This document shows positions 7,631 through 13,466 of a DNA stretch of 33,630 nt, one piece after another. Position numbers and translations under genes: made by a program. Under the pieces are notes generated by a model. That model did no database searches and was not told the origin of the DNA. It worked only from the letters and a program-made list of their open reading frames with translations. The stretch is taken from positions 1 through 33,630 of the forward strand of contig DKSD01000005.1 in NCBI GenBank assembly GCA_002473165.1. Direction: 5' to 3'. Within the stretch, counting starts at the first letter, position 1. Each line of letters opens with the position of its first letter. The DNA comes from Succinatimonas sp. UBA7265. Lineage in GTDB: Bacteria; Pseudomonadota; Gammaproteobacteria; Enterobacterales; Succinivibrionaceae.

Positions 7631-8482
7631 ATGGAAGAAGCTGAAAAAGAAGAGTTCACCGTCACATATGACGGCCCCGCGCTGGACGAGCACCTCATAT
7701 CAGCGCATGCACTGGCTCAGTCTTTGCTGGCGCTTGACGCCATAGCCCGCAAAGCCGCCGCTTCTGTTTATCCTGATTCCGACTGTGACATCAAGATCAG
7801 GGGCGGATTTCGCCCAGGCTCTTTCAATGTCGATCTCGTTGTTGACCTGTTCAAAAACGAAACAGTAGTCGGCGGCGCCACTGTTATAGGCTCTGCTGTA
7901 GCCGTAATCGTCGCACTGGTCGGTTTTATAAAATTCCTGAAAGGGAAACAGGTTAAGGCAAAAGAAGCCGTTGACGAAAATAATTCAAAGATCACCAATT
8001 ACAAAGGCGACGTACGGATCTTCAACAACAGCGTGATCAATATCTATGAACAGGCCGGCATAAAAAGCCAGATTGACCGTTTGACAGGACCACTCGATGC
8101 AGACGGAGTGGACAGCATTTCCATCAAATCAAAAAGCACAGCGGTTTCAGAAAAGCTTGAGAAGGCAGACAGAGCATATCTCAAACAGGGAGAAGGCACT
8201 GTGCTGTCGGATAATGAAGCCGAGGTCATTCTTGAAGTGATCGGACCGCTGTATGACGGCTCTGCAAAAGGATGGAAATTCTCGGACGGCGAGGATTCTT
8301 CATTCACTGCCGCAGTTGAAGATCAGCAGTTTCTCAATGACGTCAAAACCGGAAAGTATCCGTTGGGCAAAGGAACCATGATTAAGGCACGGCTCAGAAC
8401 CGTGCAAAGAAAAGTACAGCGTGTAACCGTGGACAGAACTGTGCTGGAAGTAAAAGAAGTTATCCCTCCGGCACAGCAATGA
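7631..8482 (+). CDS. Unknown single-pass membrane protein next to integrase
   Basis: Not recognised with confidence. The 283 residues divide into an N-terminal domain (about 1-75) with FTVTYDGPALDEHLISAHALAQSLLALD and a GSFNVDL strand, a glycine-valine membrane span at about 78-102, and a mainly beta cytosolic or periplasmic domain of about 180 residues. I recall similar proteins with this TYDGPAL...H opening in other mobile elements, but cannot name a function. GGAG at 7621-7624 supports the ATG. It has its own spacing from int (67 bases) and is followed by a good terminator, so it is probably a standalone cargo gene rather than part of the lytic programme. Confidence 0.75.
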   Translation: MEEAEKEEFTVTYDGPALDEHLISAHALAQSLLALDAIARKAAASVYPDSDCDIKIRGGFRPGSFNVDLVVDLFKNETVVGGATVIGSAVAVIVALVGFIKFLKGKQVKAKEAVDENNSKITNYKGDVRIFNNSVINIYEQAGIKSQIDRLTGPLDADGVDSISIKSKSTAVSEKLEKADRAYLKQGEGTVLSDNEAEVILEVIGPLYDGSAKGWKFSDGEDSSFTAAVEDQQFLNDVKTGKYPLGKGTMIKARLRTVQRKVQRVTVDRTVLEVKEVIPPAQQ

Positions 8483-8487
8483 TCGAC

Positions 8488-8518
8488 AAACCCCTCTTTT
8501 GAGGGGCTTTGCTTTTTC
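8488..8518 (+). terminator. Intrinsic terminator after the membrane protein gene
   Basis: CCCCTC (8491-8496), loop TTTT, GAGGGG (8501-8506), followed by CTTTGCTTTTT. It begins nine bases after the upstream stop codon and should end + strand transcription of the int/membrane-protein unit. Confidence 0.8.
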
Positions 8519-8524
8519 CGGGCA

Positions 8525-8552
8525 CAAAAAAAGCCCCGGACGAACCGGGGCA
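8525..8552 (-). terminator. Intrinsic terminator reading on the minus strand
   Basis: GCCCCGG (8533-8539), 5-base loop, CCGGGGC (8545-8551). On the minus strand this stem is followed by seven T residues (A-run 8526-8532 on the plus strand). It would stop leftward transcripts before they enter the int region. No minus-strand gene ends here in the window, so it may guard against antisense readthrough. Confidence 0.65.
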
Positions 8553-8579
8553 AAGTACCACCACTTGGACAAACGTTAA

Positions 8580-8605
8580 TCCCCTGACGAGGGGACGGAA
8601 AAAAT
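8580..8605 (-). repeat. Hairpin of the TTTCCGTCCCC...GGGGA family (copy 1, inverted)
   Basis: On the minus strand this reads TTTTTTCCG, then TCCCCT-CGTC-AGGGGA, then TTAACG. The same TTTCCG-plus-TCCCC/GGGGA design occurs twice at 23867-23960 on the plus strand. It sits just before the antiterminator gene. Confidence 0.55.
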
Positions 8606-8658
8606 TAAGCCCCCTTCTCTTCAAACAGCCCGGACGTTCAGATTGAGTGGGAGGAGCC

Positions 8659-9069
8659 ATGAAGCTGACCAGGCTCATACGCGAGAGCATCAAAGACGGC
8701 CGCAGCGAGGCGTACATCGCCCTGCTTGAGGACTGGGGGCGGTGGGCGTCGTTTCATGCCGGAGGGCCGCAGGGCTACGCCGGAGGGACGCCCGGGGAGA
8801 CGCCGCGGTTCATCGACGATGAGAGCGCCTTGCAGATTGAGCAGGCGCTTGCGACACTGAGGCGGACGTTCCCGCGGCTTCTGCTGGTGTTCCTGTGGCA
8901 TTACAAGAGCGGCATGGACGCGGACGACATCGAGGCGCGCGTGAGGGGCTACAAGTGGGGGTGGGACTATGAGCTTAACCACTACCACTGCGGCTATGCG
9001 GCGATTGAGGAAATGCTTAAGAGAGCGGAGCTAAAGGTGCTGGACGCGCTGAGAGAAATGGGCAGGTAA
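8659..9069 (+). CDS. Putative phage antitermination protein (Q-like)
   Basis: A 136-residue soluble helical protein. The opening SEAYIALLEDWGRWASFHAG and the DDESALQIEQALATL block, followed by LLLVFLWHYKSGMDADDIEARVRGY and a final helix EEMLKRAELKVLDALREM, fit the small phage antitermination-Q family (PF06530 type), whose members end with an HTH-like segment and a short helix. Known Q proteins load on RNA polymerase at the late promoter and suppress the first terminator. A suitable target layout exists at 12779-13000. The ATG at 8659 is chosen over GTG 8647 because GGGAGGAG lies six bases upstream of it. Family assignment is from pattern memory, so moderate. Confidence 0.55.
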   Translation: MKLTRLIRESIKDGRSEAYIALLEDWGRWASFHAGGPQGYAGGTPGETPRFIDDESALQIEQALATLRRTFPRLLLVFLWHYKSGMDADDIEARVRGYKWGWDYELNHYHCGYAAIEEMLKRAELKVLDALREMGR

Positions 9070-9116
9070 AAAAGAGTAAACCTCCTGAAAATTATTTAAC
9101 TTTTCTGATTAAAGTA

Positions 9117-9144
9117 TTGACAACTGATAATCAGAGAGTATAAT
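9117..9144 (+). promoter_or_regulatory. Near-consensus sigma70 promoter with palindromic operator
   Basis: TTGACA (9117-9122), 16-base spacer, TATAAT (9139-9144): both hexamers are perfect consensus. The spacer holds the 11-base palindrome CTGATAATCAG (9124-9134), with a related half CTGATTA about 25 bases upstream (near 9105). A promoter this strong with a palindrome between its boxes is expected to be repressed. The RHH-like protein encoded at 9422 is a natural candidate repressor (inference). It reads into the peptide at 9165. Confidence 0.75.
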
Positions 9145-9164
9145 AAAAATCAATGGAGGTACTT

Positions 9165-9272
9165 ATGAAAAAGAAACGACGAAGAAAATCCAGATGGTCT
9201 AAAGCCGACATCATCGCCCTGTTAGCGCTACTGACAGACCTGATATTCAGACTGATAGACCACCTGACCTGA
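9165..9272 (+). CDS. Small cationic membrane peptide (35 aa)
   Basis: Too short for usual gene finders but well supported: a consensus promoter 20 bases upstream and TGGAGG correctly spaced before the ATG. The peptide starts with a strongly basic stretch (MKKKRRRKSRWSK) and continues with one hydrophobic helix (IIALLALLTDLIFRLI), the layout of a small inner-membrane protein. ACCTCC at 9080-9085, upstream of the promoter, could pair with the GGAGGT ribosome site in readthrough transcripts only, a trick seen in some toxin mRNAs. A type I toxin-like or membrane-modulating role is conceivable but not shown. Confidence 0.65.
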   Translation: MKKKRRRKSRWSKADIIALLALLTDLIFRLIDHLT

Positions 9273-9286
9273 GTTAACAATCAACC

Positions 9287-9311
9287 GCCTCCCGGGTAGG
9301 AACCGGGAGGC
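9287..9311 (+). terminator. Intercistronic 9-bp stem-loop
   Basis: GCCTCCCGG (9287-9295) pairs exactly with CCGGGAGGC (9303-9311), loop GTAGGAA. No T-run follows. It lies between the two small peptide genes and may act as an RNA stabiliser or attenuator. Confidence 0.5.
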
Positions 9312-9333
9312 AACCTGAGTGTAGGAGAAAATT

Positions 9334-9420
9334 ATGAGAGTGTCAAAAATCGAAGTGATGTTTTACATCCTGATCACGGCAGACGTGCTTGATTTTATCT
9401 TAAGGCACATGGGGTATTGA
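9334..9420 (+). CDS. Small hydrophobic peptide (28 aa)
   Basis: A 28-codon ORF with a good AGGAG site (TAGGAGAAAATT before the ATG). The product, MRVSKIEVMFYILITADVLD followed by FILRHMGY, is a single amphipathic or membrane helix. It follows the 35-aa peptide and a stem-loop, and its stop is one base before the next ATG, so it appears co-translated with the RHH-like gene. Function unknown. The spacing and ribosome site are the main evidence that it is real. Confidence 0.5.
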   Translation: MRVSKIEVMFYILITADVLDFILRHMGY

Positions 9421-9421
9421 C

Positions 9422-9634
9422 ATGGCAAGAGGCGGAAAACGCGAGGGAGCAGGCCGCCCGGCCGGAAGCAAGAGCCGGTGGCGTAAGCCTGAGAGCGAGC
9501 GCAAGAACGGACGCGTCGTGCTGGCCTGCACCGAGGATGAAGCGGCGAGGATAAAAGAGCTTGCAGCCAAAAGCGGCAAGACCGTCAGCCGCTTTGTGGT
9601 GGATGCGATTTTAGGAGAAAGGACAAATGGCTGA
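9422..9634 (+). CDS. Small ribbon-helix-helix-like DNA-binding protein
   Basis: A 70-residue protein in two parts. The basic N-terminus (ARGGKREGAGRPAGSKSR) resembles the GG-REGAGRP motif common in phage and plasmid DNA-binding proteins. The C-terminal half has a beta strand RVVLACTEDEAARIKELA and a helix SGKTVSRFVVDAIL, fitting the RHH/Arc-MetJ pattern of a strand followed by two helices. It could repress the promoter at 9117, whose palindrome lies between the -35 and -10 boxes. It overlaps the HAD gene by 8 bases. The fold is inferred by eye. Confidence 0.6.
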   Translation: MARGGKREGAGRPAGSKSRWRKPESERKNGRVVLACTEDEAARIKELAAKSGKTVSRFVVDAILGERTNG

Positions 9635-10541
9635 CGTAATTGCGACTGTATGGGATTTTGACAAAACGTTGATCCACGACTACATGCAAGAACCGCTTTT
9701 CGAAGATTACGGAATAAATTCCAAGGAGTTTTGGGATGAGAATAATCGCAGGATCGAAGCATTGAAGGATCAAGGACTCTACGTTGATGCGGACACGTAC
9801 TATCTGAATCAGATGCTACGTTATGTAAGAGAAGGAAGACTTAAGGGGCTCAATAACGATAAGCTCAAGTCATATGGCAAAAAACAACGCTTTTACGATG
9901 GTGTTGTTGACCTCTTCAAAGAAATTCATGAGATGGGCGACAGCGCCGAATTCAAGGGGCAAGGGATCGTCTTTGAAAATTACATTGTAAGTTCCGGTCT
10001 TAAGAAAATCATTGAAGGTACGGTGCTTGCCGAGAAGAAGTACGTAAAAAACATCTGGGGGTGCGAGTTCGCCGAATCAGCAGATCCTGACGGGAAAAGC
10101 GTGATTTCAGAAATTACTTACAGCATTGACAATACCACCAAGACACGCGCTTTGTTTGAGATCAACAAAGGCGTGAACATTCCTGAGAACGGAATAGACG
10201 TTAACACAACTGTTCCTGAGGAAATGCGCAGGGTTCAGTTTATCAACATGATTTACATTGCCGATGGCCCGAGCGATATCCCGGCTTTCTCTGTGGTAAA
10301 CAAGAACCGCGGCGGAACCTTCGCTGTTTATCCGAAGGGTGACGAAAAAGCATTCAGACAGGTCTCAAAGATGAGAGATGACGGACGCGTGCAGATGTTT
10401 GCAGAAGCAGACTACACCAAAAACAGCACTGCCTACATGTGGATTACGGGCAAGCTTAAATCCCAAGGCGAAAAAATCATAAATGCTCGTCGTCAGAGTT
10501 ACCAACAGCTGGGCAAAGGAACGCCTCAACATCTGATATAA
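9627..10541 (+). CDS. HAD-superfamily phosphatase (cargo gene)
   Basis: A 304-residue protein with the motifs of an aspartate-nucleophile phosphatase: motif I WDFDKT (nucleophile D10, acid/base D12), motif II YIVSSGL (S122), and motif IV YIADGPSD (D213 and D217). A large helical cap of about 100 residues separates motifs I and II, like the C1-capped phosphoserine-phosphatase group. Substrate unknown. AGGAGAAAGG supports the ATG. Codon use is more AT-rich than the late genes, suggesting separate acquisition. It sits in an operon with the RHH-like protein and two membrane peptides, and upstream of RhuM, an arrangement typical of accessory or lysogenic-conversion cargo. A defence role is possible but only inferred. 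Confidence 0.85.
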   Translation: MADVIATVWDFDKTLIHDYMQEPLFEDYGINSKEFWDENNRRIEALKDQGLYVDADTYYLNQMLRYVREGRLKGLNNDKLKSYGKKQRFYDGVVDLFKEIHEMGDSAEFKGQGIVFENYIVSSGLKKIIEGTVLAEKKYVKNIWGCEFAESADPDGKSVISEITYSIDNTTKTRALFEINKGVNIPENGIDVNTTVPEEMRRVQFINMIYIADGPSDIPAFSVVNKNRGGTFAVYPKGDEKAFRQVSKMRDDGRVQMFAEADYTKNSTAYMWITGKLKSQGEKIINARRQSYQQLGKGTPQHLI

Positions 10542-10550
10542 GGATAGAAA

Positions 10551-10581
10551 TTGAACTTTTGCGTTTTATGCAATAGTTCAA
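10551..10581. promoter_or_regulatory. Inverted repeat upstream of rhuM
   Basis: TTGAACT (10551-10557) and AGTTCAA (10575-10581) form a dyad just upstream of TATAAA (10590-10595), which could be a -10 box. A convincing -35 is not visible, so the promoter is tentative. The dyad is a likely operator. Confidence 0.4.
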
Positions 10582-10603
10582 CATACTGATATAAATAGTT
10601 TTT

Positions 10604-11659
10604 ATGAACAAAGATAAAAAGAACGTAAGCTCAGCCGCAATTATCATTACTTACATATCCTCGTCAGGCAAGCAAGGCGCGGCCGGAGTTGATATCCGTG
10701 TTTTTGAACATGATGTCTGGGTCAGTCAAAAGGGGATGGCAGAACTTTACGGCGTTTCCGTTTCCACCATCAGCCGGCATCTGACAAAAATCTTTGAAGA
10801 CGGAGAGCTTGAACCGGAAAAGACGATCAGGCAGTTCAACGTTGAAAAACAGGAAGGCCGGCAAAAGGTTTCTAAAAAGCGTTTGCTGACACTGTATTCA
10901 CTTGAAGCAGTCATTGCCGCCGGTTATAAGGTAGACAACCAAAAGGCCGTTCAGTTCAGAAAGTGGGCTACTGATATCCTCAAGGATTACGCTATTCAGG
11001 GATGGTCTTTGGATGAGCAAAGGCTTAAGAACGGCGGCAAGGTTTTCGGAGATGACTATTTCGACCGCCTGCTTGAAAAGATCCGTGAGATCCGACTTTC
11101 GGAAAGGCGGTTCTACCAGAAGATCACTGACGTGTATGCCACGGCGGCGGACTATGATCCTTCATCCAAACAGTCAAAGGCTTTCTTTGCAACAGTGCAG
11201 AACAAGATCCACTTCGGTATTCACGGGCAGACAGCGGCAGAAATTGTTTATTCAAGAGCTGACGCAGGTCTGCCCAACATGGGGCTGACTTCATGGGACG
11301 GATACCCTGACGGCAAGATCCTCAAGTCTGATGTTACTGTTGCGAAGAACTATCTGTCAGAGGATGAATTGCATCAGATGCAGCGTCTCGTATCGGCTTT
11401 TTTGGATATGGCAGAAGCAAAAGCCCAGGGACATAAGCCGATGATGATGGCTGATTGGGAAAAGTTCCTTGACAGTTATCTTAAGCTTGCAGACAAACCT
11501 CTGTTGAGCGGCAAAGGACGGATCTCTCATGATGCGGCAGTGCTAAAGGCTGAGGCTGAATTTGAGAAATTCAGAATTGTCCAGGACAAGAATTATGTAA
11601 GCGATTTTGACCGCTACGAAAAGAAGCTTTTAAGCAAGGTAAAAGAGAGCAAGAACTGA
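10604..11659 (+). CDS. rhuM: RhuM family protein
   Basis: A 351-residue protein matching the RhuM family throughout. The N-terminal HTH-like domain reads VWVSQKGMAELYGVSVSTISRH, then FEDGELEPEKTIRQF and the LYSLEAVIAAGYKV...QFRKWATDILKDY block, also seen in Bro/KilA-type phage proteins. The central part has DDYFDRLLEKIREIRLSERRF and YQKITDVYATAADYD, and the family hallmark FFATVQNKIHFGIHGQTAAE. RhuM was first noted on a Salmonella pathogenicity island; its biochemical role is not established, though the fold suggests nucleic-acid binding. No good Shine-Dalgarno precedes the ATG. It lies in its own transcription unit after an inverted repeat. Confidence 0.92.
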   Translation: MNKDKKNVSSAAIIITYISSSGKQGAAGVDIRVFEHDVWVSQKGMAELYGVSVSTISRHLTKIFEDGELEPEKTIRQFNVEKQEGRQKVSKKRLLTLYSLEAVIAAGYKVDNQKAVQFRKWATDILKDYAIQGWSLDEQRLKNGGKVFGDDYFDRLLEKIREIRLSERRFYQKITDVYATAADYDPSSKQSKAFFATVQNKIHFGIHGQTAAEIVYSRADAGLPNMGLTSWDGYPDGKILKSDVTVAKNYLSEDELHQMQRLVSAFLDMAEAKAQGHKPMMMADWEKFLDSYLKLADKPLLSGKGRISHDAAVLKAEAEFEKFRIVQDKNYVSDFDRYEKKLLSKVKESKN

Positions 11660-11674
11660 CAGCAGGGAGACGAT

Positions 11675-11965
11675 ATGCGCGGTGTGAGCTATAAAGGCGT
11701 TGAGTACAAGTCAGTGCGGGAGTGCTGCGCCGTGCTGGGCATTTCTTATCAGAAAGTACGGAGGCTGTGTCGGTGGTTTGTCAGAGCAAGGGATAATCCT
11801 GCGGTCGCTGTTGCGTGGACGCTAGGTGATGAATGCAGGCAGGCCAACGAGCCGCATACTGACAGTTATGCCGATGATTTATGCAAAAGCACACTCAGGG
11901 TTGAAAGGATGAAAGACCGGCTTGTGGGCAAGGCGGTGGACAGGCTCTCAGGTGAGGTAAAATGA
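11675..11965 (+). CDS. Small protein with N-terminal helix-turn-helix-like segment
   Basis: A 96-residue unrecognised protein. Residues about 6-36 (YKGVEYKSVRECCAVLGISY and QKVRRLCRWF) resemble a compact HTH in which SVRECCAVLGIS forms the first helix and turn. The remainder is polar. GGGAG precedes the ATG with good spacing. The stop overlaps the next possible start (ATGA). Gene order suggests a small phage regulator. Similar SVREC-type motifs occur in NUMOD-like DNA-binding modules, which is an alternative reading. Confidence 0.6.
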   Translation: MRGVSYKGVEYKSVRECCAVLGISYQKVRRLCRWFVRARDNPAVAVAWTLGDECRQANEPHTDSYADDLCKSTLRVERMKDRLVGKAVDRLSGEVK

Positions 11966-12030
11966 CTTTGACAGAACCCGCAGCGTCGGCGACGGCCGGC
12001 AGAAGCTGCGGGGCTTTTAAGGAGCGGGCA

Positions 12031-12240
12031 ATGGATATCTTTTCAAAACTTAAATATCTGCCTACTTTTACAGATTTTGAAACTGATCTCAAAAACACCG
12101 AGCAGGCTCATAAGGAATACAGAGAGCAACTGTTTAAAGAGCTCAACGCTGAAGCTGAACAAGGCATCGGTGCGGATTTTGCCGCCGTCGGAGATCTTTT
12201 AAGAAAAGCGATGAACATCTATGCAGCCGGCCAAAACTGA
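12031..12240 (+). CDS. Hypothetical small helical protein
   Basis: Sixty-nine residues, acidic and helical (FTDFETDLKNTEQAHKEYRE...), no known motif. The ATG at 12031 is preferred because AAGGAG (12019-12024) lies six bases upstream; an in-frame ATG at 11962, overlapping the previous stop, would add 23 low-complexity residues. The 3' end overlaps the next gene by 20 bases, indicating translational coupling to the HicB-like chimera. It does not resemble HicA, so it is not an obvious toxin partner. Confidence 0.55.
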   Translation: MDIFSKLKYLPTFTDFETDLKNTEQAHKEYREQLFKELNAEAEQGIGADFAAVGDLLRKAMNIYAAGQN

Positions 12241-12778
12241 AACCTCTTTAATCTCTCAGAAAATTACAGTAGGGCCTTTGCCTCCGGCTTCTGAGTTCAG
12301 CGCGTATGAAAAAACCTGTAAAGGCGCGGCTGAACGCATTATGTTTTCCAAGGTTGAAGATTATCTGGCATATCCTGCAACTGTTGAACCTAACGGGGAA
12401 GGCGGTTTTATTGTTACCCTGCGCGGATGGGAAGGGGCAATGACCGAGGGCAAGGATTACGATGATGCGATGCGCATGGCGCACGAGCTTGTGCTGGATT
12501 GCGCGGAATTTGTAATTGCAGAGCGCACCCCTATTCCTCATGGAATAAAAGCTGAACCGGGCGATGTTTTGATCCGCATGACCTATGACGAGGCCCTGAA
12601 AATGATGCTGCGCAACGCCATGTTTGAGGATCGCTACCGCCCTACCGATCTGGCGGCGGCTCTCAAAGTGGGCAGGCAGAAAATAACAAGCGCGCTTAAC
12701 CTGCGCAAAACCACGAGCCTGAACTTCCTGGCACAGTGCTGTCAGGCTATTTCGAGGCCTTTGAAGCTTGGTTTATGA
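12221..12778 (+). CDS. Chimeric protein: DUF2335 N-terminal remnant joined to a HicB-like antitoxin
   Basis: A 185-residue protein of two parts. Residues about 8-40 (LISQKITVGPLPPASEFSAY, then EKTCKGAAERIM) match the conserved opening of DUF2335 membrane proteins but stop where that family continues. From M41 the sequence is HicB-like: YPATVEPNGEGGFIVTLRGW, EAMTEGKDYDDAMRMAHE-type strand-helix, then a C-terminal XRE-like HTH (PTDLAAALKVGRQKITSALN). HicB normally neutralises the HicA RNase and represses its operon; no HicA is found here, so this is an orphan or a phage regulator. An internal ATG at 12341 could start HicB alone, but its ribosome site is poor. Phased GATCGTTT repeats begin five bases after the stop. 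Confidence 0.65.
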   Translation: MQPAKTETSLISQKITVGPLPPASEFSAYEKTCKGAAERIMFSKVEDYLAYPATVEPNGEGGFIVTLRGWEGAMTEGKDYDDAMRMAHELVLDCAEFVIAERTPIPHGIKAEPGDVLIRMTYDEALKMMLRNAMFEDRYRPTDLAAALKVGRQKITSALNLRKTTSLNFLAQCCQAISRPLKLGL

Positions 12779-12782
12779 AAAG

Positions 12783-12820
12783 GATCGTTTATTGATCGTT
12801 TTTGGATCGTTTTTTTGATC
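12783..12820. repeat. Helically phased GATCGTTT repeats
   Basis: GATCGTTT occurs at 12783, 12794 and 12805 and a fourth GATC at 12817, giving 11, 11 and 12 base spacing, close to one DNA turn. All sites face the same side of the helix, which suits cooperative protein binding or Dam/SeqA control. They abut a possible -10 box (12821-12826). They might be operators for the upstream HTH protein, iterons, or late-promoter control sites. Confidence 0.6.
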
Positions 12821-13000
12821 TATAGTGAAAAGCATAGGCTGACATAAGTGTCTAAAGAGACATGTAAGCCGAAAGATTTACTAACAATCAGCAAACAGTT
12901 TGCAGAATGTTTTGCTGATTGAAGATTAACTAAAAGAACTACAGCACCCCTCCTGTTTCATAAGGTCTCAACCAAAGCGCCTCTAACCGGGCGCTTTTTT
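12821..13000 (+). promoter_or_regulatory. Putative late promoter and terminated leader RNA (pR'-tR' like)
   Basis: TATAGT (12821-12826) has no good -35, as expected for a regulated late promoter. The following 170 bases are non-coding and structured: GACA-TAAG-TGTC (12841-12852) overlaps TGTCT-AAAG-AGACA (12849-12862) inside a wider GGCTGACAT/ATGTAAGCC pairing, so alternative folds are possible. A second stem, AATCAGCAAA (12886-12895) / TTTGCTGATT (12911-12920), follows. The leader ends at an intrinsic terminator (12974-13000) immediately before the holin. In lambda this layout is the Q-dependent late switch, and a Q-like gene lies at 8659. Function is inferred from layout. Confidence 0.5.
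12974..13000 (+). terminator. Intrinsic terminator before the lysis genes
   Basis: AAAGCGCC (12974-12981) pairs with GGCGCTTT (12990-12997) and runs into six T residues. A strong terminator placed 24 bases before the holin start makes sense only if it is overridden, supporting late-gene antitermination. Confidence 0.8.
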
Positions 13001-13023
13001 ATTGCCCTTTTCCGAGGTTCACG

Positions 13024-13326
13024 ATGAGCGAGTTTGAAGCGCTTTTGCCGTATGGCGTAGCCGCCCTGATAGCCCTCGTTGTAGCCTTCTGCCGCTCCAC
13101 CATCGCCAACGTGCCGCCCACCGTCAGGCTGCGTATCTTCGACGCCATTGTGTGCGCCACGGGCGCTGTCAGCGTCTGCGTGGTAGCCGGCAACCATTTC
13201 TCGCAGTACATGGCGCACGGAGACTCCGTGGCCGTGGCGTTTTGTTTCGGTTATCTGGGCGCCGGGCGCCTGAGCGATTTTGCCGTCCAGCTTGCAGAGA
13301 AAAAGTTCGGAGGCAAAGCATCATGA
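13024..13326 (+). CDS. Phage holin
   Basis: A 100-residue inner-membrane protein with three likely spans: about 10-27 (YGVAALIALVVAFC), 40-58 (IFDAIVCATGAVSVCVVAG) and 68-86 (SVAVAFCFGYLGAGRL). It has a short polar start and a charged C-terminus (LAEKKFGGK). Size, topology and position as the first gene after the late leader, ahead of a lysozyme and spanins, identify it as the pore-former that times lysis. GAGG precedes the ATG. Its stop overlaps the next start (ATGA). Confidence 0.8.
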   Translation: MSEFEALLPYGVAALIALVVAFCRSTIANVPPTVRLRIFDAIVCATGAVSVCVVAGNHFSQYMAHGDSVAVAFCFGYLGAGRLSDFAVQLAEKKFGGKAS

Positions 13327-13466
13327 TCAGAGCGTTCTTCAAATATGGCGCGGAGCTCGCAGTGTGCGGGCTCTTTGCTTTTAACGGCTATGCGTGGCTG
13401 TACTTAGGCATCGTGCTTTTTGGCGCGTTTGTGGCTCAGGGCTTCATAGAGTATGGCAGCCGATGA
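13323..13466 (+). CDS. Small two-span membrane protein in the lysis cassette
   Basis: A 47-residue protein starting at the ATG that overlaps the holin stop. Two hydrophobic stretches, ELAVCGLFAFNGYAWLYLGI and VLFGAFVAQG, run nearly together. It could be a second holin component or antiholin; sequence does not decide. Its stop overlaps both possible following starts (13453 and 13463). Supported by tight coupling and by position, not by family. Confidence 0.6.
   Translation: MIRAFFKYGAELAVCGLFAFNGYAWLYLGIVLFGAFVAQGFIEYGSR

Noticed and set aside
7090..7698. 202-codon minus-strand frame across the int 3' end
   Set aside because: Antisense to conserved integrase catalytic motifs, with no recognisable domain or start signal.
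12031..12240. HicA toxin partner of the HicB-like gene
   Set aside because: It lacks the short dsRNA-binding-like fold pattern and the conserved GSHH motif of HicA; it is acidic and helical.
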